NCBI GenBank assembly: GCA_013399015.1
Contig: VWZX01002936.1
Span: 124,001-188,000 of the forward strand
Reading direction: 5' to 3'
Length of the DNA stretch: 64,000 nt
Source: Galbula dea
Lineage: Eukaryota; Chordata; Aves; Piciformes; Galbulidae
The notes below the pieces were generated by a model, which had not been told where the DNA came from, ran no database searches, and saw only the letters and a program-made list of their open reading frames with translations. The first letter of the stretch is position 1. Every line of letters begins with the position of its first letter. Positions 25,964-37,540 of the stretch are shown here, piece by piece. A program made the translations under genes and the position numbers.

Positions 25964-27100
25964 GAATCATAGAATCATAGAGTGGCCCAGGTTGGAAGGG
26001 ACATTAAAGATCATCTAGTTCCAACCCCCCTGCCATGGGCAGGGATGTCACCCTCTAGGCGAGGTTGCCCAGGGCCACGTCTAGCCTGGCCTCGAACACA
26101 GCCAGGGATGGGGCATCCACAGCCTCTCTGAGCAACCTGTTCCAATGCCTCACCACCCTCTGGGTAAAGAATCTCCTTCTAATTTCTAGTCTAAATCTCT
26201 CCTCCTTCAGCTCATATCCATCCCCCCTTGTCCTGTTGCAACCTGACCAGCTGAAAAGACTCTCCCCCTCTATCTTGTAATCCCCCTTTAGGTACTGAAA
26301 GGCTGCTATAAGGTTCCCCCAAAGCCTTCTCTTCTCCAGGCTGAACAACCCCAACTCTCGCAGTCTGTCCTCGTAGGGTAGGTGCTGTAGTCCTCTGATC
26401 ATTTTTGTGTCCTTCCTCTGGACCCACTATAACAGGTCCACATCTTTCTTATGCTGAGGACCCTAGAACTGGATGCAACACTCCAGGTGGGGCCTCACAA
26501 TGGCAGAGGGGCAAAATCACCTCCCTAGACCTGCTAGTCATGCTTCTTCTGATGCAGCCCAGGACACAGTTGGCTGTCTGGGCTGTGAGTATACACTGCT
26601 GGCTCATATCCAGCTTTTCATCTACCATGACACCCAAGTCCTCCTCTGTATGGCTGCTCTCAACAAGTTCCTCTCCCAGTCTGTACTTATGTCTTGGATT
26701 TCCACTACCCAGGTACAGGACCTTACACTTAGACTTATTGAACTTCATCTGATTCTCAACAGGCCCACTTTTCCAGTTTGTCCAGGTCCCTCTGGATGGC
26801 ATCCTCCCTTCTGACATATCAACCACACCACTCAGCTTCATGTCATCTGCAAACTTGCTGAGGGTGCACTTGATACCTCTGTCTAGGTCTATTAATTGTC
26901 ATTAATAAAGATACTGAAGGGTGCTGATCCGGAGACAGAGCCTTGAGGGACACTGCTTGTTACAGGTCTCCACCTAGACTTAGAGCCATTGACTGCAACT
27001 CTCTGGCTGCATCTGTCCAGCCAATTTCCTACCCACTGAATAGTCCACTCATCAAATCCATATCTCTCCAATTGTGAGATAAGGATGTCATGCAGCATGA
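25964..27100 (-). mobile_element. CR1 LINE, 1.1 kb, longest copy in window
   Basis: Antisense CR1 insertion. The + strand starts with two tail units (GAATCATAGAATCATAGAGT), then GGTTGGAAGGGACATT, AGATCATCTAGTTCCAACC and CATGGGCAGGGATGTCACC, the 3' UTR typical of the chicken CR1-B-like group. The reversed ORF2 covers 26055 to about 27100, from the palm subdomain of the reverse transcriptase to the stop. The recognisable match ends near 27100 beside a GTCATGCAGCATGATG segment, where the RT region would normally continue. Endonuclease, ORF1 and 5' UTR are absent, as in most bird copies. It is probably immobile. Confidence 0.97.
26055..27098 (-). pseudogene. CR1 ORF2 reverse transcriptase remnant, frameshifted
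   Basis: Three minus-strand frames carry consecutive parts of one ORF2. From 27098 down to 26892 the frame reads RT palm sequence with WTIQWVGNWLDRCSQRVAVN and then SVPQGSVSGSAPF; it ends in a premature stop just after FINDN. A second frame carries the catalytic FADD motif at 26842-26853 and continues to 26449 with YRLGEELVESS and MTSRSREVILP. The last frame, 26402-26055, begins MIRGLQHLPYEDRLRELGLF and ends with the GNLA terminus. At least two frameshifts therefore separate the parts. The FADD aspartates and SVPQG motif survive, so it is a recent corpse rather than an ancient one. No function is expected. Confidence 0.94.
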
Positions 27101-30100
27101 TGTGTGAAGAGGGATTCCCTTTTGTTTCAGTAAGTCTCTGTTATGGGAAATAGTTACTGTGTAGTGAATGAAATATCTGAAAATGTAATATTTTCATTTA
27201 AAATGCTTTTGCTAAGTATTATGTGTTGTTACAGGTGAGGACATTAAAATTTACCACTGCTGTCATAAGTCCAAATGAATGTTTAAGCAATAATCACAAC
27301 CTGATATTTGTGATTAAATAAATCTTGTATTTGCACAGGGAGGAATTGGAACAAATGGATGTATGCAACAAGTTTCCAACCATTTTTCTGCCTAGCCCTG
27401 AATTAGACTTTCTGTACAGACCCTAGGTTCCAGTACTTCTATTCTGGGCCCTCTGCACTTTCTCATCCAGATGATCCGTGTTTCAGCATCAAATGAAATT
27501 CAGTGGCACAGAAAGCCTTGTTCCCAGTCTTCCACACAGTTTAATTTCCATAGAGTGGTACTGTATAATGCTAAAGCTTAAATGGCTCCTGCCTGTACTG
27601 TGTCATTAATACTCATCTGTCAAAAGCAGCAACATTAATCTAGAAAACATACTGAAAGTAGGGGGGCAAGGAAGATCATTCTACTGCCAGCATAAAGAAT
27701 AATTTAAATTTTCTTTAAAGAGTTTTCTGCATAATTTTGCAAATATTTTCTATGTTGGAAAATCCACACAGTAACCTCAAGTCAGAGTTTTACAGTTTTG
27801 AAAATGAGTCTGATCACTTTTCCTTACCACACAACTGAATTTCAGGGTTTATGGTGGGACTGAAGTGGTATGGTATTCCAGTGAGACCTGAGTGCCTGTC
27901 CCCTGTGTGACACAAGGTGGCTCTGCTCTCGGGTTACTTCTGTTTCAGTATAGCCCAGTCAGTTCCTGGTCAGGGAGGAGAGCAGAGACTGGAAGATGTG
28001 GGGAGTGCTCCATGACTTACTGTGAAGAACAGAATCTTGGCCTCTAGTGGAAGTGTTCCTAGCTATTTCTAGTGATTTGTGTGTCCTGAGCAAGCGTGTT
28101 AAAAGCTGCTATTTTAGTGAAAAATGTAACTTCTTGCATAATATCATGAGAGTCACAGAAAAAATAAAATCTGTGGAAATCTATAGGGCTTCCTCATATT
28201 CTTTCATATCATCAGCTTTCATATGTTTCTCCTTTCTGCTTTTCCATTGCTAGGAAAAGAGAACCCCTTCACTTCAGCAGAACCCAATCACAGGCTCTTG
28301 TACCTTAACTGTAGTGAGTTCAGTATACACTGTGGCAGTCAAATGTTTTCTCATTTTTGATTGAGATGTAATTTGCATAATCAAAATGAAAATTAGAAAC
28401 TATTTTAATGAAAAATGTAAGGCAAGGATTTGCATAGTGTCTACTACCATGTTGTTTGAGTGTGGGATGCTAGATCATGGTGAGCTGGGACAATTTCTCA
28501 TGTGATGAGCAAGCTCAGCTGGGCTGTCTGGTGAACTGCCATGTGCCTCATAACTGTTGTTCTTACCCAGTTCTGTTGCATCAAGAAGTGATACCTAATT
28601 CAAGTCACTGGAATGTAATGGGGACCTGTGCCTACATGAAACATTTACACTCCAGAGAAAGATTCATTCTTTTCACCTGCATGGTAAACAAAGTACTTGA
28701 CAGGATTACAAATCACTGAGGCTATCTAATGGATAAATAAAAACAAATACAGTTCAGACCATCATCTTTCAGTGATTGGTGCTAGCTAATACTGCCTGAG
28801 CCTCCCTGTTGTGGAATGTAGTGTTCTCATGGAATGTTAAGTCAACAACTGTATGAAGTCAGAGGCTGCATCTTAGAATGTGTTGAAAGCATGTGCATTG
28901 ATAATAGGGCAATTCAAGGGCACTTCAAGCTTCCTTTACTCACACATATTAGGCAACTTTTCATAAAAAGTCCTAATTAGTCAGATCAGCAAGAATAATT
29001 AGGAAATATTGCCTGCATTAATAGAACATGGGGCACATCTTAACTTCAGCAAAATTGATTCACCTTGTCTAAATGGGACCAGTTGCCCACATGTTTCCCA
29101 GGTTGGCCAAGGACCCTAATATTCCAGTGAACTTACAGGAATAAGGTCTTGGCAACCCAAAATGTTATTTAACTTCTTAAAGCACTTCAAATTTCAACAT
29201 TGACTTCAGATTGGAGAAAATCCTTCAAAAAACATTCTGATGCAATTACTTGATACAACCTGTAAGAAAGGTTCTGTTTCTTGCTGTTACCTAAATGAAA
29301 TTGAGAAGGCAGTTCTATGGCCCTCCCATCTCCCTTCTGGTACTGCTTCATCTTTGGGTTCGTTGTTCACAACCAAGGGTGCTCTGCCTTATCATGTCAG
29401 TGCTATTGCAAGAGAATGAAGCTTATATAGTCCTCTGTGTTTCATAGTCACCTACACATACACTGCATAGCTCAATGTACTTTTGGAGATGTTCATGGTA
29501 CAAGATCAACTTTGAATTTTCTTGTTTATTGATGACTAAATTCCCTTAGGAAATAGTTTGTGTAAGACAGTAATAATGACACCCTCCAAAGTGAAGGCAA
29601 AGCAACTGAAAACAAGTGGAATTGCATTATTGATAGGACCTGAGGAGATTCAGAATAAGGAAATAAAGGATAAAATAATACAGAGTATATCTACTTGGTT
29701 GTTTGCTAAGGCAGGAGATATAGGCACTTTCTTAACTAGCACAGCTGAAACTGATGCAATCAAACTGAAAGTTACAGGAAGAGATTTGCAGGTAGAAATA
29801 ACTATAGAATATATCTGCAAATGTTTAAGTTGTCCTCTTGGGTTTGGGTTCATTAAGGGCAGCAAGATGCAAACAGTTTTCCCACAAGTGGTTGGTTGAA
29901 GTTGAAAGCTGAAAATATAATGTCTTGGTTACTTAATTTCTTAATGTCTTTATTTTTAACACCTTTGAGACTCATTTCCACAGATGGCAAAGAAAAGTTA
30001 GTAGACTGAAATTTTCTTGGCTTTTTTTTAATTAATGCCAGACTTTTTTATTACATTCTAGACCCAAGTATTCTGCTAATATTAAGAGTATACACTTGAC

Positions 30101-31156
30101 TGTTCTTGACCTTCTCACTGACATGTGCTTTGCTCTGCTATCTAACCAAAGGAACCTGAATAACATTCAGGGGAAACTGACCTTTAAATGCCTGCACATC
30201 TCAGGTAAGTAATAATAAGATTTACTGGTTCCCAACAGATGGTAGGCTTTTCTTAGGTGTCTGTACAAATTTCTTTCAGTTATAGAGGAGAAATGCCTAC
30301 AAGCTATTTGTGCAGATTTGTGAATTTGGTAGCTAGATAGAAATTGACTTGATGACATTTCTTCACTGGCTAATAGTTGGTTACCTGCAGTCACACAAAA
30401 GAGTGGTTTCAAATGTACAGCTATACAGCTGGCTAAACCTGGTTTAGATGTTCCAGTAAAACTGTCCTATCCTGTAGCCTTGTCTTAGTTTTTAAACACA
30501 AAAAGCATATGGTTTATTGAAAGCTTGATTTAGATCAGAATAAAAAGGAAGCATTGCCTAGTTGGTCTAAATTCAGTTGCTTCAAGGGCTGGTGAAAGCC
30601 TGTGAAGGTTAACAAATGTCTTTCCTCTGAGATGTGGAATTAGGTCAGTTTCTTGTTTCAGTACATCTGGGCTACAGCCAGCAAAAGCAGCTGTACACTC
30701 AAACAATTTGCTTGCACACTCCTCATTTATAGGTGAAGGATGAAATTTTAATTGGAAATGGAATGGATCAAAATCTTTATATTTTCAGGAGTTACAGTCC
30801 CTGCTAACCAACCAACCTGAAAGTTGTACTACCTGGATAGCTTTGTGGTAGATAAAGAAATTAATTAAAATTAAGCTAGAGATCAAAATCTTAGAAACCA
30901 CTTAATCTGCAAACACCGATAAGATGCATTTTGTTCCTGCTCTTCAAACAATAGCTGTTAAATCTTTCAGGGATTTTGTTTGCCAACCAGAACAAGCAGT
31001 ACAATTTTTCCTTCCCTGGCAAAGCAGCTTGATACCTGGAAAGCCAATGCAGCTAAGTTCCCCCACTTTTTGCCCCACAGACAGGCAGTTCAATGACACT
31101 TGGATAGTGTCTGACTCAGGGTGATAGCAGTTTTCTAAATTTCTGTCTTTGTACAT
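27101..31156. other. unique sequence, no confirmed gene
   Basis: About 4 kb of AT-rich DNA with no repeat family recognised. It includes the 120-codon open stretch at 29540-29899 described separately, and a donor-like TCAG|GTAAGT at 30201-30210 without a convincing exon. Confidence 0.5.
29540..29899 (+). other. unassigned open frame, about 119 codons
   Basis: The frame is open from just after a stop at 29537 to a stop ending at 29899, with the first ATG at residue 13. It is rich in K and I and has no motif I recognise; segments include SGIALLIGPEEIQNKEIKDK and DIGTFLTSTAETDAIKLKV. Just upstream lies an acceptor-like AAATTCCCTTAG. In about 64 kb of AT-rich DNA read in six frames, a handful of stretches this long are expected by chance, so no gene is called. 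It could also be a relic of an unknown element. Confidence 0.15.
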
Positions 31157-31427
31157 AAGCCCAGTGACAGGACAAGGGGCAATGGCTGTAAGCTGAAGCA
31201 TAGGAGGTTCCATGTGAATACAAGAAAAAATTTTTCCCAGTTGAGGTGCCAGAGCACTGCCACAGACTGCCCAGAGAGGCTGTGGAGTTTCCTTCTATGG
31301 AGGCATTCAAAACCCATCTGGACATGTTTCTATGTGACCTGGTCTAGAGAATCCTGCTGTGGCAGGGGGGTTGGACTAAATGATCTTTGGAGGTCCCTTC
31401 CAATTCCTAACATTCTGTGATTCTGTA
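31157..31427 (+). mobile_element. CR1 LINE 3' fragment
   Basis: Sense CR1 copy of about 270 bp. It begins in the ORF2 C-terminus (AAGCCCAGTGACAGGACAAG, then GGGGCAATGGCTGTAAGC), passes CAGACTGCCCAGAGAGGCTG, and ends in the 3' UTR with GGGTTGGACTAAATGATC and CATTCTGTGATTCTGT. Its reverse complement closely follows the copies at 17090 and 33834, sharing the same wording around ACATGGAAC and TTCAGCTTACAGCCAT. It forms an inverted pair with 33834-34120. Confidence 0.95.
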
Positions 31428-32657
31428 TGTCTCTGCACAAGAACAATGTGCAAAATTAGCACTGCTCTGTCACGACATTGCAGCAATGCTTTTGGCAAAT
31501 GTGCTTTTGTCTGCTTGACCTCCTCAAGCACAGTGTGAGAATCGGTATCTGATTTATCACTGACTATACAATATGCTTCTACTTTCAGTAAACCCACGCT
31601 AGCAGACCTTTTAGAAGTGCTTCTCACTTTGAAGAAAATAATGTAGGAAAGGAATCAAGGTCAGTTTCTATGTCCCAGCTTGCCTTGAGCATCACAGAAA
31701 AGAGTTTTTCTGTTTAAAACCAGTTCAAAGAATCATTCCCCCTTTCTAGAGGAAACAAAAGAAAATGCAAGACTGCAACTATGTCTTAGCTTCTTACAAC
31801 AAAGTGTGAGGCCATTTATAGTTGGTGGAACTGTTTCTGAATAGATGATAATAAAGGACAACTCAGTGGTAAAAAGCAGAGTGACCAAATTGATTTTCAT
31901 ACTTGACAAGGAGGGGGTATAGGAAGAAAAGTTGGCACAGAAGAACAAGGTGTACTGAGAAAGAATTACTGAAGTTAACTTTAAAATATCTGTCTTCCTT
32001 TTGTCTAGCTTTTAATTTGCCAGGGTGTAAATGAAATCCCATGCTATTGTGAAGATCATAATCTTTCTCCTATGTTTGTATGAGAGAAAAAGTTGAGAGA
32101 TCTTTGCAGCCTGTTTGAAATACACTTCTGTTAGCAAGAGGGGTGATACAGATGAATACAGAAAGAACTGCTTGTTGAAGGAAGGAACTAGAGGGAGAGA
32201 TACTGGTGACCTCAAGGAAGGTCTTGTTTTGGATCATCTGGGTGATTTTGACAGGCAATTAGTTTATTGCACTCACACTGACACTGATGACAGTAACTGG
32301 TACACTGGTGACCTGTAAAGCACAGGAAGAATCAAGAAACAGATGGTAGAAAGGTTAGTGGAAAAGACTTAAAAGTTCAGTTTCCTGTAACTTGAAAGAT
32401 TTCCCATATACTTGGATCAAAAAAAAGGACAAAGTGAGCCTCTCTCAAAAGGCAGAACAACATATCAGTGCTAAAAGGTGTCACTGAAACTCTTTTAGAA
32501 GGTGTGATTGAGGCAGTTTGTTCCTACTCTTTGTTAGCCAAAAGAACAGGGAAACAAAATATCAGATTTTAGGAATCAATGAGCAAGAGGAAAGGGTGAT
32601 GCCTTGATGCGATTCGATGTGGGTTATGAAAAGGACTGGGTCATACAACCCACAAGT
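31428..32657. other. unique sequence, nothing recognised
   Basis: About 1.2 kb with no repeat or coding signal recognised. The overlapping frames on both strands around 32012-32318 are short and without motifs. Confidence 0.5.
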
Positions 32658-32790
32658 TCACAGAATCTCCAGAGTTGGAAGGGACCCATTAGGATCATCT
32701 AGTCCAATTCATGTTTAAGCACAGGACAACTCCACAGTCACACCATGTGCCTAAGTGTCTTATCTAAGTGCTTCTTAAAAGTTGTCTGTC
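32658..32790 (-). mobile_element. CR1 LINE 3' fragment (older subfamily)
   Basis: Antisense CR1 tip of about 130 bp. It reads TCACAGAATCTCCAGAGTTG then GAAGGGACCCATTAGGATCA, followed by CACACCATGTGCCTAAGTG and TATCTAAGTGCTTCTTAAA. The last two blocks are also in the copy at 3311-3650, which marks a shared subfamily. The match ends near 32790. Confidence 0.9.
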
Positions 32791-33833
32791 TATCAATAAA
32801 GTCTAAGGTTCTAATGCATTATTTTGTTAGCTTAGGATTTTGCTTATTATTACATATAGCATATTCACTGTAGTGCAGAAAGAAATAATTTGATTGGCAG
32901 TTACTTTACATTTTAACAATGACTTTTCTTTCATTTTGTAGAAGTGTTTTCATGTTAGGTGTAAGTATACAGATGTACTTTTGATAAATTTCAGTTGTTG
33001 TTGCAGGAGTTTTCTCAAACTGCATTTTTAAACAATTTGAAAGTGAACAAGATAAATTTGTTTTGAATGGGACTGAAAAATAGTTTTCTTCCTTTATTTT
33101 TGCAGGTGAAAGAGTTAAGATTTTGAAGAGTTAAGACTTTGCCTGCAGTAGATTTATAAATGTTTCTGGAGGCAAAAATTAGCTTGGCAGTTTTTGCTAA
33201 CAACTCCATCCTTCTTCTGAACTTGACTTTCATCTAGCAGAACTGTAAATTGTGTCCCAATAGAGTGTGTAAGCTGAAGGTCAAAGAGAAATGTAGCGTG
33301 CTAAATCACATGGCTTCACTTTCATGAAGGCAGGAAGAACTCTGTAAGAACAGATCATAAGCTGAAAATTGTGGGGTCAAAACCCTGTAGAAAATGTAAA
33401 TAACTTTCTCTGCACCATTTTCTAGCAGTGTGTGGGGTTTGTTTGGTTTGTTTCTCGTTTATCACAGACTACCTCTAGTTTTGTATTCAGAGTTATTTTC
33501 TAAGTTTATTCTTTTGAAATCTGTTCTCTACCATTTGACATTAAACAAAACTTATCTTCTCTGTTTAAAAACATTCCTTTCTTGTTTCTAGGACTGACCA
33601 TCTGACATTTTTTATCCAGTATAGATGTGATCCCTACTGCTTAACTGCTTGTCATGACGTCTATGCTCCCACTTACCAGCTTATTCGATAGATCTGTATT
33701 TCTTCCAGTGTAGCTAATGCCAGTGTGACCAGGTAAGAGTTCAAAAAAGCATTGCTAAAGCTTCCACCTGTTCCTATTCCTATTGTTCATGACAATACTC
33801 CTCTGCCATAGCACTAAAGCAAGGCCTGAGAGG
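32791..33833. other. unique spacer inside the inverted CR1 pair
   Basis: About 1 kb of AT-rich DNA. An acceptor-like TTTCTTGTTTCTAG ending at 33591 and a donor-like CCAG|GTAAGAG at 33729-33737 bracket 141 bp, but every forward frame of that segment has a stop. Confidence 0.5.
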
Positions 33834-34120
33834 GAATCGCAGAATGTTAGGGTTTGGAAAGGACCTCTAAAGATCTTCTAGTCCAACCCCCCAGCCAGAA
33901 CAGGATTCACTAGACCAGGTCACACAGGAACATATTCAGATGGGTGTTGAATATCTCCACGGAAGGAGACTCCCCAGCCTCTCTGGGCAGTCTGTGCCAG
34001 TGCTCTGGCACCCTCACTGGGAAAAAAAATGTCTTGTACTTACATGGAACTTCCTATGTTTCAGCTTACAGCCATAGCCCTTCAGCCTGTCACTGGGCTT
34101 CACTGAGAAAAGTTCCATGG
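33834..34120 (-). mobile_element. CR1 LINE 3' fragment
   Basis: Antisense CR1 copy of about 285 bp. It starts GAATCGCAGAATGTTAGGGT, then GATCTTCTAGTCCAACCCCC and CTAGACCAGGTCACACAGGA, followed by the reversed ORF2 end with GGAGACTCCCCAGCCTCTCT. Similarity to the copy at 31157 is strong (shared ACATGGAAC, TTTCAGCTTACAGCCAT and GTCACTGGGCTTC). It is 5'-truncated near 34120, close to the truncation point of 31157. The frames are broken. Confidence 0.95.
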
Positions 34121-37100
34121 CTGGTGTAGTATATTCAGTGATTTTCACTATGATCCATAATTTACCACTGCATGTGTCTTAATCATCTTTTCTAGAACAG
34201 GACAAAGATGAATATTTCTTTTTTTCTGTTTTTATAGCAGTCACAGAGTCTAGATAACCTCTTTGTGTAGATGCTTAATGCTTTGGGTAGCTGGTGGCAG
34301 TGATAAAACTCTGATGTTCTTTGCATATGTTCTGTGCTCTTTCAGTTTGACAGCGTGAGGCTTCAGTTTCATCTCCGATAGAGACGTTTGTGTGTTTCTG
34401 TGCTGTCAAGGGCTCACCATTTATGTGCTCGTTCTACTTTGGTGGTTTTTTTGCAGTATCAACAACAGAAGTGCAGGGCTAGGACTCTACTATAGTTTTA
34501 AAACCCCAACCAAATAGTATCAGGAATGCCAGATCTGAACGTGATGTCAGTAGTGATGGGGGTTACTTCTCCTTGCAGTACTTGGTTGCTTGCTGTTCTT
34601 GGACATGTAGAGCTCTGCCTTGTGCTAGACATGTGGATGCCTCCTGATAGCTAGTAGGCAGAGGCTGCATCAAGGTACATTGTGTACTGTCCGTGTTTTG
34701 ATGAAGCTACACTGGGGCATAGTCACCTGCCTGGTGAGACTGGGGCTGCCTATCCAGCGGTTCTGGATGAATCACTGGGTAAGACTAGTGTTTCATCACT
34801 GCGTGGTTAAAATAATTGGAGTATTTGGGGTAGTGTTCTACTCCAGGCTGGAACATTGTCAATTTCAAACCCATTAATTTCACCCTATTTAGGAGGAAAA
34901 ATAAAACCCATGTTGATTTTCACTAGCCCTGAATCAAATCTTAACCTGGGCATAAAAAGTCTAGTTATTTGATGGAAACCCTCTACATGTTTCCTTACTG
35001 AAGGGTGGGAATCTGTTCTGATGTCTTGAATATGACTGTAAATATCAGCACTCCTTTTTGACTAAATCTTTTCTTTCAGTGCCTCAGTATGCTGGATTTG
35101 GTTGAAAATTGAATTTTTAGTTCCTATGTTTTTATCTCAGTTGGGCTACTTCATCATTTGCTGCTTACTTTGAGTCAAGTAGCATGATTGCTGACTGATT
35201 TGGGCTCTTTTGTCAGTGGGAGCCTTTCAGTTGATATTAGTGGATTTTGAAAAGGGTGCATTATGCTCAACCTAAATTCTACTGTTGGCTGCCTATGAAG
35301 AAGCTGCTTCATTTACATATCTTTATTGTCATTTTAAGGGCTTAATTCTTTTCTCTCTGTTATTTAAATCCAATTTCTTGAACCTTGTTTTGACTAATAT
35401 CTAAACTCAAATATCCAACTCTGTCAGAAGCCTCTTTGTCAAAAAAAAAAAGAGAAGCTTTTCTCTCTGTAAAAGTGCTATTAAGATGCCTTCTATTTTT
35501 TCTCAATCTATGTAAGTATTTTGAAAAGGCTACATACAAAGTGTAATATATATCAAGCCTGTTATTTTAACTTAGTTTTCTCCTCTTTTTGAAGACAAAA
35601 CACTTCTCATTTTTTTTCTTATTCTGTAATACCTGATAATATTGGTAGAGGAACTTGCTATTTCTTGCTCATAGTTTTCTCAACTTGGTTTGTTTGTACT
35701 GTGAGATACTGTATTGAAATACTCAAGCTGTTTCTATATCATCTCTTCCTTATTTCTACCATAATAATTTGATTCAAATATTAAAAAGATAGTGTAATAG
35801 ATGTTTCATACTAATGTGAATATAACTAAATAGGAAATACTATATATTCCTGTTAAAATTTGTGATTATTAGTGAAGATTTTATTGAAATTTGAGAAAGA
35901 TTGTTATTTTACATTTTCCTGCAGATGATTTTTAATAGCCTAAAATTATAAAGACAAAGTACAACCTTATGCATTCTGTACCTTTCAACTAAGAAAGTTT
36001 GCTTTTGTGCACTAAATTCAATATAGCTCAAATTAATATATGAGTAATCAAAATAAAATAGAATAAAAGGTGGCTTGATATTCTCCTTAAGATGCTTTTG
36101 CTGAAGTTCAGGAAGGACTAGAGAAACATTACTTCATGCTCAGTTATGTACTCAGCCTGTAAAGGATATTTTGAAAAAAAAAAGAAAAATCCCCAAGCCA
36201 AAAAATCCCCTTTGTTTTGCATTACAAACACACCTACACAACATAATGACTTCTTTTAATACTTTGAGTCAATTATACTGAAGTTGAATCTCACATGCAG
36301 CTCTGTCAATGTAGTATAAAATGTTTGGCTGCAAATTTTGCTAAGTGTTTTGCTGCCTCCTCATAATTTTATGCTTTCTTAAGAATTAATCATTTCTGTG
36401 CTATTTTTGCACAGTTTAAGGATTATCATAAGCATTTCAGAAGTAATTCTATTTTCTCTTCACATGACAAATGGATTAAGAATCTTAGTTATGAAAAATA
36501 GTTGTTAGTCCAATTATCATTTGGTTGTTAACATTCTCAAATAATAAGATGCTTTTGTAATACAGGAAGACATATTCCATCTGCAGGAGCTGCATCATTT
36601 TTCAGGTCTCTAAAGTGGAGGCTTAGAAGTTTTCCTATGGAGAAGGCCAATTTCTCACAATAGATTACACTGATGTAGTGCATTTCATCTGAAAGCCTCA
36701 TTGCTTTGATGCTAAGCACTGTACAAAACACTGAGAGAATCAAATTCTCCCCAAACTTGTTAATGTCTGAGCACATATTCTGGGTATGTGCTCTATGCTA
36801 GGGAATTGCATTGAATGTGAAAATCCTTTCTCCCAGCTGGTAGGACTTGTTGGATTAAAGAGCTGCAGAGTCCTGAAGGAGAAGTGTTCCTCCAGGGAGC
36901 CAGAACAGTGTAAGCATCAAATACGGTTGCCATATGATGATACCCTTGGGAAATAAGGATTTAGGACTGTCTCCACATAATTCTGAGTAAATCATCATAG
37001 GCAGACTTGCTAAAAGTAATTATTGTCACACAAAATGATGTGCTAGAAATGGAGTATCTGTGTTAATTATTTTCCTAGAAGAAAATCTGGAATTAATAGA

Positions 37101-37523
37101 TACTTCATGATATCTAAATATTACATTTGTACACACAGTATAACTGAGTATATTAAGTTCACTGAAAGAAGGAGAGGATCAGGGTCCTGTCCCCTTTTGT
37201 TTGCTCAGAAGCCTGGTGGTGATTGTTACTGTGAATGTAAGGAGACCTCTTCTCTGCTTTGAAAGCCACTGCAGCTTGTCGTTGGTGCATGCTGAAAGCT
37301 TTTTGAGGCCGTTAATCTAGGAGGAAGATGGTTCAGATAATTGTGGAAGTAGTGAGAATGTGATTTTGTCTCTCTAAATGGAATGGGCATAAGCAGCCCT
37401 CATCAGAAGAGACCTGAAATAATGATTAGCTCTCTTTGTACCTTCATGAGTTACAGCTCTTTGGTTCAGGTGAGGTGGAAAGCTGGGGTCTGCCTAATGG
37501 CTTCTGGTTGCAGGAAAATTTGC

Positions 37524-37540
37524 TTTTTTTTTTTTTTTTT
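37524..37540. repeat. T17 homopolymer
   Basis: Seventeen T on the + strand, with no retroposed body recognised on either side. Confidence 0.9.

Noticed and set aside
26212..26814. Several open frames of 71-115 codons on both strands
   Set aside because: These are shadows of the CR1 ORF2 in other frames. The ORF2 frames on the minus strand explain the region.
33592..33732. 141-bp segment between a strong acceptor and a donor
   Set aside because: All three forward frames contain stops before the donor. It is treated as a pseudoexon, though a noncoding exon is not excluded.
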